Shown: positions 31,901-40,189 of the stretch, in pieces | Layout of the letters: each line of letters begins with the position of its first letter | Position numbering within the stretch: position 1 is the first letter of the stretch | Assembly (NCBI RefSeq): GCF_028372415.1 | Contig: NC_092879.1 | Span: 95,839,700 to 95,903,699, forward strand | Length of the DNA stretch: 64,000 bases | Source: Notamacropus eugenii | Lineage: Eukaryota > Chordata > Mammalia > Diprotodontia > Macropodidae | Reading direction: 5' to 3' | Made by a program: the position numbers and the translations under genes | The notes under the pieces: generated by a model | Seen by the model: the letters and a program-made list of their open reading frames with translations, nothing else | The model's database searches: none | Told to the model about the DNA's origin: nothing

Positions 31901-33773
31901 GGCCAGGTGTATTCTGTGAAACCAAGAAAGATGCAGAAGAACAGTAGAAGTCTGAGCTGAGGCAGGTGTTGGAATGAGAAGTTAGCCTGAGCTGTTCAGA
32001 AGCGACATCCCTGCTAACACTGCCCATTAGGTGTTAGGAAGGACAGACTCCTTGCCAGAGTGTATGAGCTTAGCTGTTAGTGGGAAGTGATATGTGTTAT
32101 CTCCAGGGAATTGGGTACAGCAAGGTGGTGCTTGGATTGGCATCTGGGGCTTTAAGTCTGAGAATTTGTAGAGTAGGGATTCTTAACTTGGAGTCTGTGA
32201 CTATTTTAAAGAAAATGTGATGGTAACTATATTTCAGTCTAATCTATTTCTTTTGCAATTCCATGTATCTAAAAACATTATTCTTATCAAGGGGTCATGC
32301 CACCAAAAAGGTGATAAGGCCTTCTGTGAACCTATCCGGTGGCGTCTGGTAGGGAGAATCTAGTTCCAGGCTAATCTGGAGGGGTCACAGAGTCACTCTT
32401 TTTGGTATGGGATGGAAGTCTCAATTCAGTGTTGTAGTAGCATTGCCCAAAGGGTCTCTTCCTGTATCTGCTTCTGGGTCTTCAGGCAGGAATCCTAGAA
32501 AGAAGGCTCTGTTGTGATCCTGCTGGTTAATGTTTGGTCCAGTTTGGGAGCCTGACTGGTAGCTCCCTGGCCAGGACAGGATGCCAGGCATTCTTCTTGG
32601 GGGCCATCCTTCACTGATGGAAGCCCACAGTTTTGGGGGGCACTGACCTTACCATTTATGGATAACTTCAAGGTTGGGGTGGAGGTTCAGACTTCCAGGC
32701 ACCCCTGTGGATGTGGTCTTCCGTTCCAGCCTTGAATCTTCCTCCTAGGACAGCTGGCAGCAAAGGGTGCAGCTAGGTAGATCCTTCCCTGGCATCAGAC
32801 ACACGGCCATTGGCATGGCTATGTTTCCAGTGGGCTCGTGGTGTCCAATCCAGGGCCAGATTTTGGTTGGAGGATGTCTCTTTTTTGGAGGTGGTCCTAG
32901 GCCAGAGGGCTACCTGGAACTGCTGGCTTTCTTCTTCATGTCTGATTGCTTCTCAGGTTAGTCAGGTGACAGTGTTGTCTAAGAAAGTTTCTTTGTGGGT
33001 ATCCAGAGTGTGTTAGGACCCAACTGGCTCCAGAGCATAGCTCTCTGAATAAGACCCAGCATGTTTCCCCAAAGGCCTGGGAAATCTAGCCACTATGAGC
33101 TCAAGGTCACCCTGAAACCAGCTGAGGAGCTAGAGGGGGACTCCCAGGGACGGTTCCCTCCTGTATTCTCTGGGGACCTTGTAATCTACAACAAACTGAA
33201 CTGCCAAGGAGCCCAGGGAGGAAAACTGAGGCACATTGACATGCATGATTTTGCCATTAAGGTAGAACATGGGCTTGGGGGCACCCACCCTGTCACTGTA
33301 TTGCTAAGAGTGCCTCCATGTGGCTCCCATTTTCCCTGAAGAAGGGAGGGAGTGCAGGACAGGAAAATCCTATGGAAGGTGGCAGATGCCAGCCAGGTCA
33401 CACTCTAGGGACATCGTAAGGCATGCCATCTCATTCTACTCTTTCCCCCTTTATTGGCAGTAGACTTACCGTAGAGGATGGTGAGGACAGACACTGGCAT
33501 CACTAATAACCCGACTAACATGTCTGCCACGGCCAGAGACATCAAGAAGAAGTTGGTCGCAGTCTGCAGTTTCTTCTCCAGGGCCACGGCCAAGATCACC
33601 AGGATATTGCCAGCGACAGTGATGATGATGACTATGAAGATCAGGAGGGCAGGCCAGTTCTTGCGGATGGGTCCAGGAGCCGAGGTCGGTGCAGGTGTGG
33701 TGGAGTTGTCAGTGCCATTCATGTACTCATCCAGGCCACTGTCAGTCAGGTTGCGACTTAGTTGTAAAGCCAT
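28053..33773 (-). CDS. HTR2C-like: Serotonin 5-HT2-family receptor, HTR2C-like paralogue (3 coding exons, intact)
   Basis: Class A GPCR predicted to bind serotonin at the plasma membrane and, like the 5-HT2 family, to signal through Gq/11 and phospholipase C. Joining 33773-33470, 31913-31713 and 28957-28053 gives 1,410 nt, 469 residues plus stop; both introns are phase 1 with GTAAGT donors. Seen in the protein: N-glycosylation sequons at N8, N19 and N23; TM1 from about residue 40; C112 (3.25) and C191 for the ECL2 disulfide; D119 (3.32) for the amine; D136-R137-Y138; A206 (5.46, as in HTR2C); E290 (6.30); W308-C-P-F311-F312 in TM6; Y342 (7.43); N348-PLVY; C-terminus VTSV, a class I PDZ ligand. 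TM and ECL2 text is nearest HTR2C ([31 protein letters not shown]), but VLTILYG at the end of TM2 is HTR2A-like. ICL3 (about 226-285) and the tail (about 368-469) match neither. Length is normal for the family (human HTR2C 458, HTR2A 471). Start chosen at the first ATG in the TM1 exon; an upstream in-frame ATG is possible (see 39,407-39,471). Paralogue status is inferred from recalled sequences. Confidence 0.93.
29780..29990 (-). mobile_element. CORE/MIR-type SINE in receptor intron 2
   Basis: 'acttactaagtgccaggaac', 'ctgtgctaagtgcttcacaa', 'ttattatctcctttgatcct' and 'gcctagagtcacacagtcag' match a reversed SINE of the MIR/CORE kind, with the tRNA-like head at the right. Confidence 0.8.
30310..30368 (+). 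mobile_element. tRNA-SINE head fragment in receptor intron 2
   Basis: 'gggggcagcaaggaggcaca' then 'cctggagtcaagaaaacctg' and 'agttcaaat' correspond to the first 60 bp of the marsupial SINE. Confidence 0.6.
31713..31913 (-). CDS. HTR2C-like: Coding exon 2: ECL1, TM3, ICL2, TM4
   Basis: 201 nt, which as I recall is also the size of the equivalent HTR2A/HTR2C exon. The acceptor follows a pyrimidine-rich tract ending in TTTCACAG; the donor is G|GTAAGT at 31712-31711. It encodes residues 102-168 ([14 protein letters not shown], then [20 protein letters not shown]), with D119, the DRY motif at 136-138 and ICL2 text [11 protein letters not shown], which in HTR2C is the site of A-to-I RNA editing. 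Here codons 141, 143 and 145 are ATC, AAC and ATT, so the adenosines equivalent to HTR2C sites A, E, C and D are present and site B is a C. Confidence 0.96.
31914..33469 (-). other. Receptor intron 1 (1,556 nt)
   Basis: Bounded by GTAAGT and TTTCACAG. It contains an old repeat at 32,180-32,345 and otherwise unique sequence. It is short compared with the many-kilobase introns of human HTR2A and HTR2C. Confidence 0.85.
32180..32345 (+). mobile_element. Old nonautonomous repeat, copy 1 (hAT-like)
   Basis: 'gggattcttaacttggagtc', 'gtaactatatttcagtctaa', 'tttcttttgcaattccatgt' and 'aaaaacattattcttatcaa' follow a mammalian repeat whose ends are inverted (GGTTCTTAACCT / AGGTTAAGAACC type). A second copy lies at 33,880-34,015. 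Confidence 0.55.
33470..33773 (-). CDS. HTR2C-like: Coding exon 1: N-terminus, TM1, TM2
   Basis: Encodes residues 1-101 and the first base of codon 102. The short N-terminus carries three N-glycosylation sequons and no signal peptide. TM1 contains [16 protein letters not shown], followed by [20 protein letters not shown], the highly conserved ICL1-TM2 stretch of 5-HT2 receptors. The exon ends in ILY-G with donor G|GTAAGT (GT at 33469-33468). Reading past this donor only adds an unrelated tail, so the splice is well supported. The ATG at 33773-33771 has a weak upstream Kozak context (C at -3) but G at +4. Confidence 0.95.
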
Positions 33774-33792
33774 GAGGCCGTTTTGTAGGACA
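33774..33792 (-). promoter_or_regulatory. 5' UTR segment and splice acceptor upstream of the receptor ATG
   Basis: Immediately upstream of the ATG on the minus strand lies a good 3' splice site (TCTCCTTTTCTAG; AG at 33794-33793), leaving 19 nt before the ATG. This predicts at least one upstream exon. The 19 nt are open in the receptor frame (one base plus codons for VLQNGL), so an upstream exon ending in phase 2 could extend the protein. Whether this acceptor is used needs RNA evidence. Confidence 0.6.
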
Positions 33793-33879
33793 CTAGAAAA
33801 GGAGACACCATGGACAACATGGTCAGCTCATGCAGGACTTTTTACCATGAATCCAGGGGCTTGGGTCAGGTTTGGGCTT

Positions 33880-34015
33880 TTATATTTTCATAGTTGTATT
33901 TCAATAGAATCTGATTCCTTTGTAATCCTTTGGATTTGAAAAATGAATTCAATGTTATTTTGAGAAGGGGCACCTAGGCTTTCCCAGAGTGCCAACAGAG
34001 TCCTGATAACTGCTA
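33880..34015 (+). mobile_element. Old nonautonomous repeat, copy 2 (hAT-like)
   Basis: 'gttgtatttcaatagaatct', 'gattcctttgtaatcctttg' and 'tattttgagaaggggcacct' match the middle and right part of copy 1 at 32,180. The left inverted end is not evident. It lies just upstream of the first coding exon. Confidence 0.55.
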
Positions 34016-34079
34016 GTTGACTGAGTTTGAGAGACGGTGACCCTGTCACCACTCATGGTCTCCTCAGCCTTAATCCCTG

Positions 34080-34230
34080 ACTAAAGTCACAACTTCCTGA
34101 AAGTCAGAGCATGGCACAGGTGAAGGGATTTTCCCAGGGTCATCAACGTAGTAAAAAGTCCGAGGGGACATTTGAGCTCAACTTTGCCCAATCCAGGTCA
34201 GCACTCTATTCCTCATAATCCTAGGTCTTA
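34080..34230 (-). mobile_element. MIR-type SINE fragment
   Basis: 'gaagggattttcccagggtc', 'gaggggacatttgagctcaa' and 'ccaggtcagcactctattcc' follow the reversed MIR body and head. Confidence 0.65.
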
Positions 34231-35044
34231 GGGGGAGGTGGAGAGGCTGGCCCCATTTGACATTCAAAACCTACCTGAAGACCAGGGACCATGACTATCC
34301 CTGTGCTTGATGTCACAGGGGAAAGAGGTTTTAGAAAAAGACCCTTTCCACTCCCCATGACACCTATGAACATGGCCCACTTGGGGTTTACTATCATCTG
34401 TTCCTTAAAGCAATATATACCTGTATTTTCTGCGATGAACCTGGGATCTAGGTTATTTTCAGAATATGGGACTCTCTCAGGATTGGGGCCTTTTCTCTCT
34501 AGGGGCTCCAGGGTGTTGGATAAGCTTCCTTGATCTGATTATAGTTGAGTGCTAAAGGATGACAAACTGGCCCCCAGGAAGGAAGGACTCCCCTCCCCAG
34601 CTCCATCACTCAGGGAGGATGAGGCTACATCAGAATTTAGGCCCAGACCCTCTCTGTCCTAATACTGTGCCTTCCCCATGGAGTGGGTTTAATTGTTCTT
34701 ATAAGAAGTCTCCACATCCAGATGGTGGGCCATTAAAATGAGCGGGGGCAAGTTTGAGTAAGGTAAGCTGGGGGAACAGAGATCTGGAGCCCCATTGCTC
34801 ACCTGAGCCATGGAGCTAGGAATGCCACCCTTCTGAGGAGTCAGGTTACCAAGAATTCTGGGCTCCATTTCTGAGTCCTTTACCTAGAGCTGGTACTAGC
34901 ACATTTAGCCTTTGTGGTCTGGGGAGACATAGAGTGATGGGATTCCTCCTCACATTTAGATGTTATCTCTGTTTAATCTGCTAGAATTTTCTTCTGGGGA
35001 ATTGGTTATCTGCCAAATTGACATAATTCTAGGCCTCTGGCATC

Positions 35045-35155
35045 CTGAGATTGCTTCTCTCTGTCTGTCTCTCTCTCTGTCCCTCACTTTCTTTGTCTCT
35101 CTCCCTCTGTCTCTCTCTGTCTTCCTCTCTGTCTCCCCCCCTCTCTCTGTCTCTC
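35045..35155. repeat. CT-rich simple repeat
   Basis: Imperfect (TCTC)/(TCTG) pyrimidine tract on the plus strand. Confidence 0.9.
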
Positions 35156-36889
35156 TTGCAATGAGTCCCCAAGCTGACTTTTAGATAGACTGGTGTAGCT
35201 AGAGAGTTAAATAAGAGGAAACTGTTGGTGTCTCATTTTGCTCTGCACTGGTGGAGGGCTGCTGGTGCACATCTCTCTCCTGGCTCATTCCAGATTTTTT
35301 GGCCTATTGGGTCTAAAGCTTTAAAAGGAGCTCAGATGCCAATCCTGTCATTTGATGGGCAAAGAAATGGTCCCTCTGGACCTCAAACTAACCTTCGACT
35401 TGCCCAAATTTGCACACTGAGTGGTGAAGGCAGAGTTCCAAGCTCATTTTAAACCTCTGACTGCCACCATGGTGAGGGCACTTTCCTCTGTGTCAGTCAA
35501 TCTAGTGGTGGAGGGGGCTGTTTTTTTTTTTTTTTTTTAAGAAATTTCCAGTAAGGCTATCTGTCCTGGAGAATGCTGTGGAGGCCTGATGCCAGATCCC
35601 CTTCTGGGCTGTTTGTTTATTTTTCCACAATGCTCCTGAGACAAAATTTTGCTGTGCATCTAGGCATATTTAATCTTTTGTCTGTGTTCATTTGCAGGGA
35701 TGCCAGAAAACCTGGAGAGCAGGGACAAAGGCTGAGCTGGCATTTGCCTTGGGAATTTCCCGAGCTGTTGTTGGTGATCTGCTCCCTGAGCCCAGGAGAA
35801 CTTTATGCTTCCCCCCGAGAGGTGCCATGATAGCCTAAGGGTGAGCGCTATCCCACAGGTCATTGGACACACCGTGAGTACCCCAGGGGCACTGGCTCCA
35901 GTCTGGGGTGGCAGAGCCCACTCCCATGTTTCCCGCTTCTGAGGCCGGCTCACTCCCTTCAGGAGAAAACTCCTGTTTGCAGTGATAGAGACAGACTCAT
36001 CAAAGATGACTGAATAAGGGCGATTTGTGAATCTACAGCCAAATCTAGACCTGTGTTCTCCAGGAAGCTCTTCTGTCCTTGTGGGCTGGGGAACACGCAG
36101 GAGGGCACTGTCCCTGAACTGTTGGGGAATTTCAGTTACAAGATTCCAATTTCAGCCCTGCTAGGCATTCTCCCGAGTGAAATAAATAAACCAGATTAGA
36201 GGACCCTTAGATACTGGAAAAGGAACTGAAATTCCAGTTTGAAGAATGGATGGGATTGGTTACTTGGTACCTTGGGTAGGCCAAAAGACCCCCAAGAATC
36301 TGTGAGGGCCCACTGACTCCTCTCTCAGGCCAGTGCTATTTGTGTTATCCTTCAGAGGACACTTGTCAGGGGAGGGCCACTCTTTGATCCAGATAACTAC
36401 CCTCCTCGGACACTGGTTCTGTTCAGCCCCTAACTGTCTTGCCAAAGATCACAGAAGCAGCAACTCAAGGAAGAAGGAGAGGAGTCATTGGACCTCCCCA
36501 GGTACCAACTTCTTTCCCTCTCAGCTAAGGGAGATGACGTCTGAGGTACCTTCCAGCACTATAACCGCAGTCCTCTTTGGGCAGTTAGGTTTGATCTGGC
36601 TTATTCCACCCATCGTACCAAAGGTGAGCAGAGCACCCAGGGTATGAGACATCGGTGAGCAGAATCTGCCCAGCCCAGGCATTTTAGCACCGCATTTGCA
36701 GAGGGACAATGTAGGGTCTACCTAGACCCTACAGAGAAGGCAGCTACACCATCCTCACCAAGTAAGCTTTGGGTCCTGGTTCCTTGCATGGTGAAACAGG
36801 CAGGCCATCTTCCCTTCTGAAAGTAGCAGACAGGGAATGCTTTCCTGAGATACTCTCTGAGCACCACTTTCAGGACCCTAGTGACATGA

Positions 36890-36904
36890 CCCCCCCCCCC
36901 CCCC
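36890..36904. repeat. Poly-C run (15)
   Basis: Uninterrupted C run; length may vary between assemblies. Confidence 0.9.
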
Positions 36905-39406
36905 AGGGAATCCTTTTCCACACCCTCAACCTCCATCTCTGATCTCTTACCTATACTCTCTCAGGTTTGAATCACCACTGTGTCTTGTTCCTTCTCATTA
37001 TACCAATGGAAACACCAACAGAAATGCTTCACGATCACAGAAGGCTGGAGGGAGGATACCCAGTGGGAAGGGATCCTGGTTGTTTCTGCCACAGTTCTCC
37101 AAGTCTGGAGCTTTGGCCAAAGTCAAGTCCTTCTGAGACCAGAGCTTGGACTCTCTTTTGCCCTTCTCCTGGCCTTACTCTAACCCACCCTCAAAGAGTC
37201 GCGTTAAATATCCACCCCCATGGCCTTGCCTTTCCCCTTTGGACAAAGGGCCAAGAGTTTCTGCATAACTGCTATGCTTTTAATGAAAAGGGGATTAAAG
37301 GCTTTCAAAGAGTTACCTAGACCCAGTTCTCCTTGGGAGGGAGGAACAGACCGCCCAGGAGCCTCAGGTCAGGGTGTCAGGCTCACCATCTTTAGCTAGG
37401 TCTGCTGGCTTGTGTCTCCTACCGAATAACACTACTCCCCCACCTCTGTCCCATGCTCAGACATCACATGATCTGTCCAAAGGATGGATGAGTCTCAGGA
37501 TTGGGCTCCCAAGCCTGGATGCTGAGCATCCTCCTGCCATTTTCGATTTTGCTCTGGGAAAGAGCAGTTTGAGCCTCCTGGTAGCAGCCTGATACCAAAT
37601 GTAAGACCCAGGGGAGATGCTTCTGGCCCACCAGGAGCCTTGCAGGGATAAAGAAACTGACATCACATCTCCCCTCGGACCTGGTCTTGCCTCTGATCTA
37701 AGTTAAATGATAGAGGAAACAAAGGATGCTGTGAAAAATAGACAGCTTTGTATGACAAGTTAGTTGGGGAAAGGATCATGGGACCCAAACCTAGGAAAGA
37801 AACAGATGGGATCCAAGGACTGGGCTCATCCCTACTCAAAGCTGTGTCTAAGTTCATGATGCAGCATAACCTGGTCTCATTACGGAGAGGGTCTTTGGAG
37901 ATGCGCTAGGATGAATTTGGTAGCTTGGCATTAGGATTTGCTTTCCTTCAGAGTGCCTCTGAGACCCTGAAAGGAGCCCATGGGATCCCATGCTGGGGCC
38001 ACATTCCCTTTTGAGATAGACCTGGCATGCTTATGATTCTACCCACATGTACAGAGACAGATATACTGAGCTACTGGGCTCAGAAGTGAGAAGTATGGAC
38101 ACAAATGCCTCTCCTTTCAGTGTATCTTAAAGGGGGTCCTGGATGGCATCCTTGTCATCACTATAAGTCACAGATTGGTACTATGGGTGGAATACTCCAC
38201 ATCAAACCAAAGGCTTTCCATGTTGGGCACTAGGAGAAGAGAGGTCATTCCCGGAGTGTGGCTACATTCCCCAAACTACTGAGGCAACTCTGTTTCGCAG
38301 GCCACGAGGGCCTGTTGGAGATTTGTTCTGACATGTTGTAGCACAAATCATTTGTGAGTAAGTCTATTCATGATTATATGAGCTTTGTGCAAAAACTCGT
38401 TCCTTTCCAATTGCAGGTGAACATCTGTCCAAGATTTGTATGAGACTTTCAGTGCAGAATGACATTGCTTTTGCTGAATGAATGAGTACCCCACCCCATG
38501 TCAGGTGTTTTCCATGGTGACCTCAGTTAATGAATCAGCCCCATAAGGAGGATAATGTATTGTATCCATCTCAAATTCTTTCCTTCAATCACCCCAAGAG
38601 ACAAGGAAAAACCCTTTTCACATGTAGCTTATTTCTAAGTCATGATTTTCCCCATTGTGATCCTAGGATGTGACAAACATGGTGGGCACAGAGGAGGTTA
38701 TAATCACGCATTTACTCTTACACACAATCTGGAAAGGGAGAAAAGACCAAAAGGAGGTTCATGCCCACAGAGCAAACATCTTTAAGTAGTCCCACACCAC
38801 GCTTTTCCCTCTGGGTCAGTGATATTGGACTTTCCCATTCACTTTGTGCTTGGTGAGGCCTATGAAGACCACGGAAAGGAGTTGACAGGTGTCTCTCAGG
38901 TAAGCTGATGTCATCTGATTCTTACTACCTACCCCAGTAGGGGGATGGAAAAAAGAAAAGGGTCATCACCACCCTTTTTGGGTGCCATTCTTATCCTCTT
39001 GTTGGCCGTGAAAGATGAGAGAGTGCTATGCTAACCTTGGCTACTACATCATTCATTCCCTCCCCCTACCTCAGTTTCCTCAATAGATGGCCTTGTGGAG
39101 TCAGACTGGATCCTGAAAGACATCTAGTCTGAGACTGGACTATTTTATCTTTTCTCTTCCCTCTCCTATGAATGGACAAAACAGACCACCAGTGAAAGGA
39201 AACCTATAACCTCTACAAAGAGCCTATTTCATTGTTTGATTTCAGGATTTCAAAAATTAAGGAAAAGGTTGATTGGCTGATATTTTTGCAAGGATCAATT
39301 TCTCTCTAGCAGCAGATAGTGCTTACTAGGAGGGTTCAGTTTGCTCCAAAGGTCTTTTCTGCACTGCGAGGAAGCAAGCCTCAGGCTACCTCTTGGCTGT
39401 TCTTAC

Positions 39407-39471
39407 CTGGAGAGTGCCCTAAGTCTGGGTATTAGAAGACTCATGGTTGCACAGTGTTTCCACTCGGGCAC
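39407..39471 (-). other. Candidate upstream exon of the receptor gene with an in-frame ATG
   Basis: On the minus strand a 65-nt segment has an acceptor (AATGTTCCCTAG; AG at 39473-39472) and a strong donor (CCAG|GTAAGAA; GT at 39406-39405). It contains an ATG at 39444-39442 with A at -3. Spliced to the acceptor at 33793 it would read MSLLIPRLRALSS then VLQNGL and continue in frame into the receptor, giving a 488-residue form. The phase match can occur by chance (about one in three, times the chance of an open frame), and the segment is not recognised as homologous to any known 5-HT2 N-terminus. Noncoding leader exon is an equally good reading. Confidence 0.35.
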
Positions 39472-40146
39472 CTAGGGAACATTATCAGTTGGCCGTTCAG
39501 TTGAGAATCCTGGTCTTCCTTGGAGGGGAAGAAAAAACCTTCCATGAGAAATTCCTGAAATTCCTCTCTCATCACTCCAAACCAAGGTTAGAACAAATAA
39601 ACCCCACATTTTTCCAACTCTGTTGAGAGAACATGAAAGGGCCACTGGGCCCCTTCAGAAAAATAACTGAGCTCTCTCTCCAAAATTTCCAGGATCAATG
39701 ATACTGCGAAGTAAAGACGCGGCTTGGCCACAGGGTCATGTTTTTACTGAATCTCCTTCATTGTACCTCCTTGGCTGGGGATTTCTTCGAAAGGGGCCAG
39801 ATGCCTGTTATTTATCCAAGGCTTCTCAGAAACTCTTCCCTTTGCTTTGGGGGTGGGAAGCTCATGAGTTTCTGATCTCATGAACCTGGGGCAGGAGGCC
39901 CATAGGTCTGAAAGATACCAGAAATCCTCAGAGTAGAGATGAACACCCCTCCCCAATCTCTAGGCACATTTGAAAAGCTGATCGTTCCTGAACTGATGAA
40001 TGACTCATCTCCACACAATGCTTTTACATGTCTCTAGCTCAGTTGCTTCTCACAGGCCCTAGCAGGACCTTGATAAACAACTCACTACTCATGGAGAGGA
40101 CTGGAAGTCAGGAAAAGCCGCTCCTGGGTTTGGGGAAGAAGCTTAC

Positions 40147-40189
40147 CTCACAGGAAGTTGCGCTCAAGCAAGTCTGCTGATGTCTGAAG
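40147..40189 (-). other. Candidate 43-nt 5' leader exon
   Basis: Both splice sites are close to consensus on the minus strand: CTACTTGTCTTCCAG (AG at 40191-40190) and TGTGAG|GTAAGC (GT at 40146-40145). It has no ATG, so it would be noncoding. It lies 0.7 kb upstream of the candidate exon at 39,407 and on the receptor strand, which fits a spliced leader. No expression evidence can be seen in DNA. Confidence 0.35.

Larger units (their letters stand above)
34231..39400. other. Upstream flank or leader intron of the receptor gene
   Basis: Mostly unique sequence with a CT-rich repeat (35,045-35,155), a T18 run (35,521-35,538) and a C15 run (36,890-36,904). Short frames have no recognisable product. 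Minor splice-like pairs on the minus strand near 34,270 and 34,800 would not stay in frame with the receptor. Confidence 0.4.

Noticed and set aside
28053-33773. That the receptor is simply HTR2C or HTR2A of this species
   Set aside because: Conserved TM text fits HTR2C, but the N-terminus, ICL3, tail and scattered TM residues differ far more than expected for an orthologue as I recall the human sequences. Kept open in the main finding.
34265-34330. Minus-strand exon ending TTCAG|GTAGGT near 34,275 as the receptor's first coding exon
   Set aside because: It has an ATG and a fair donor but would splice out of frame with the receptor exon at 33,792.
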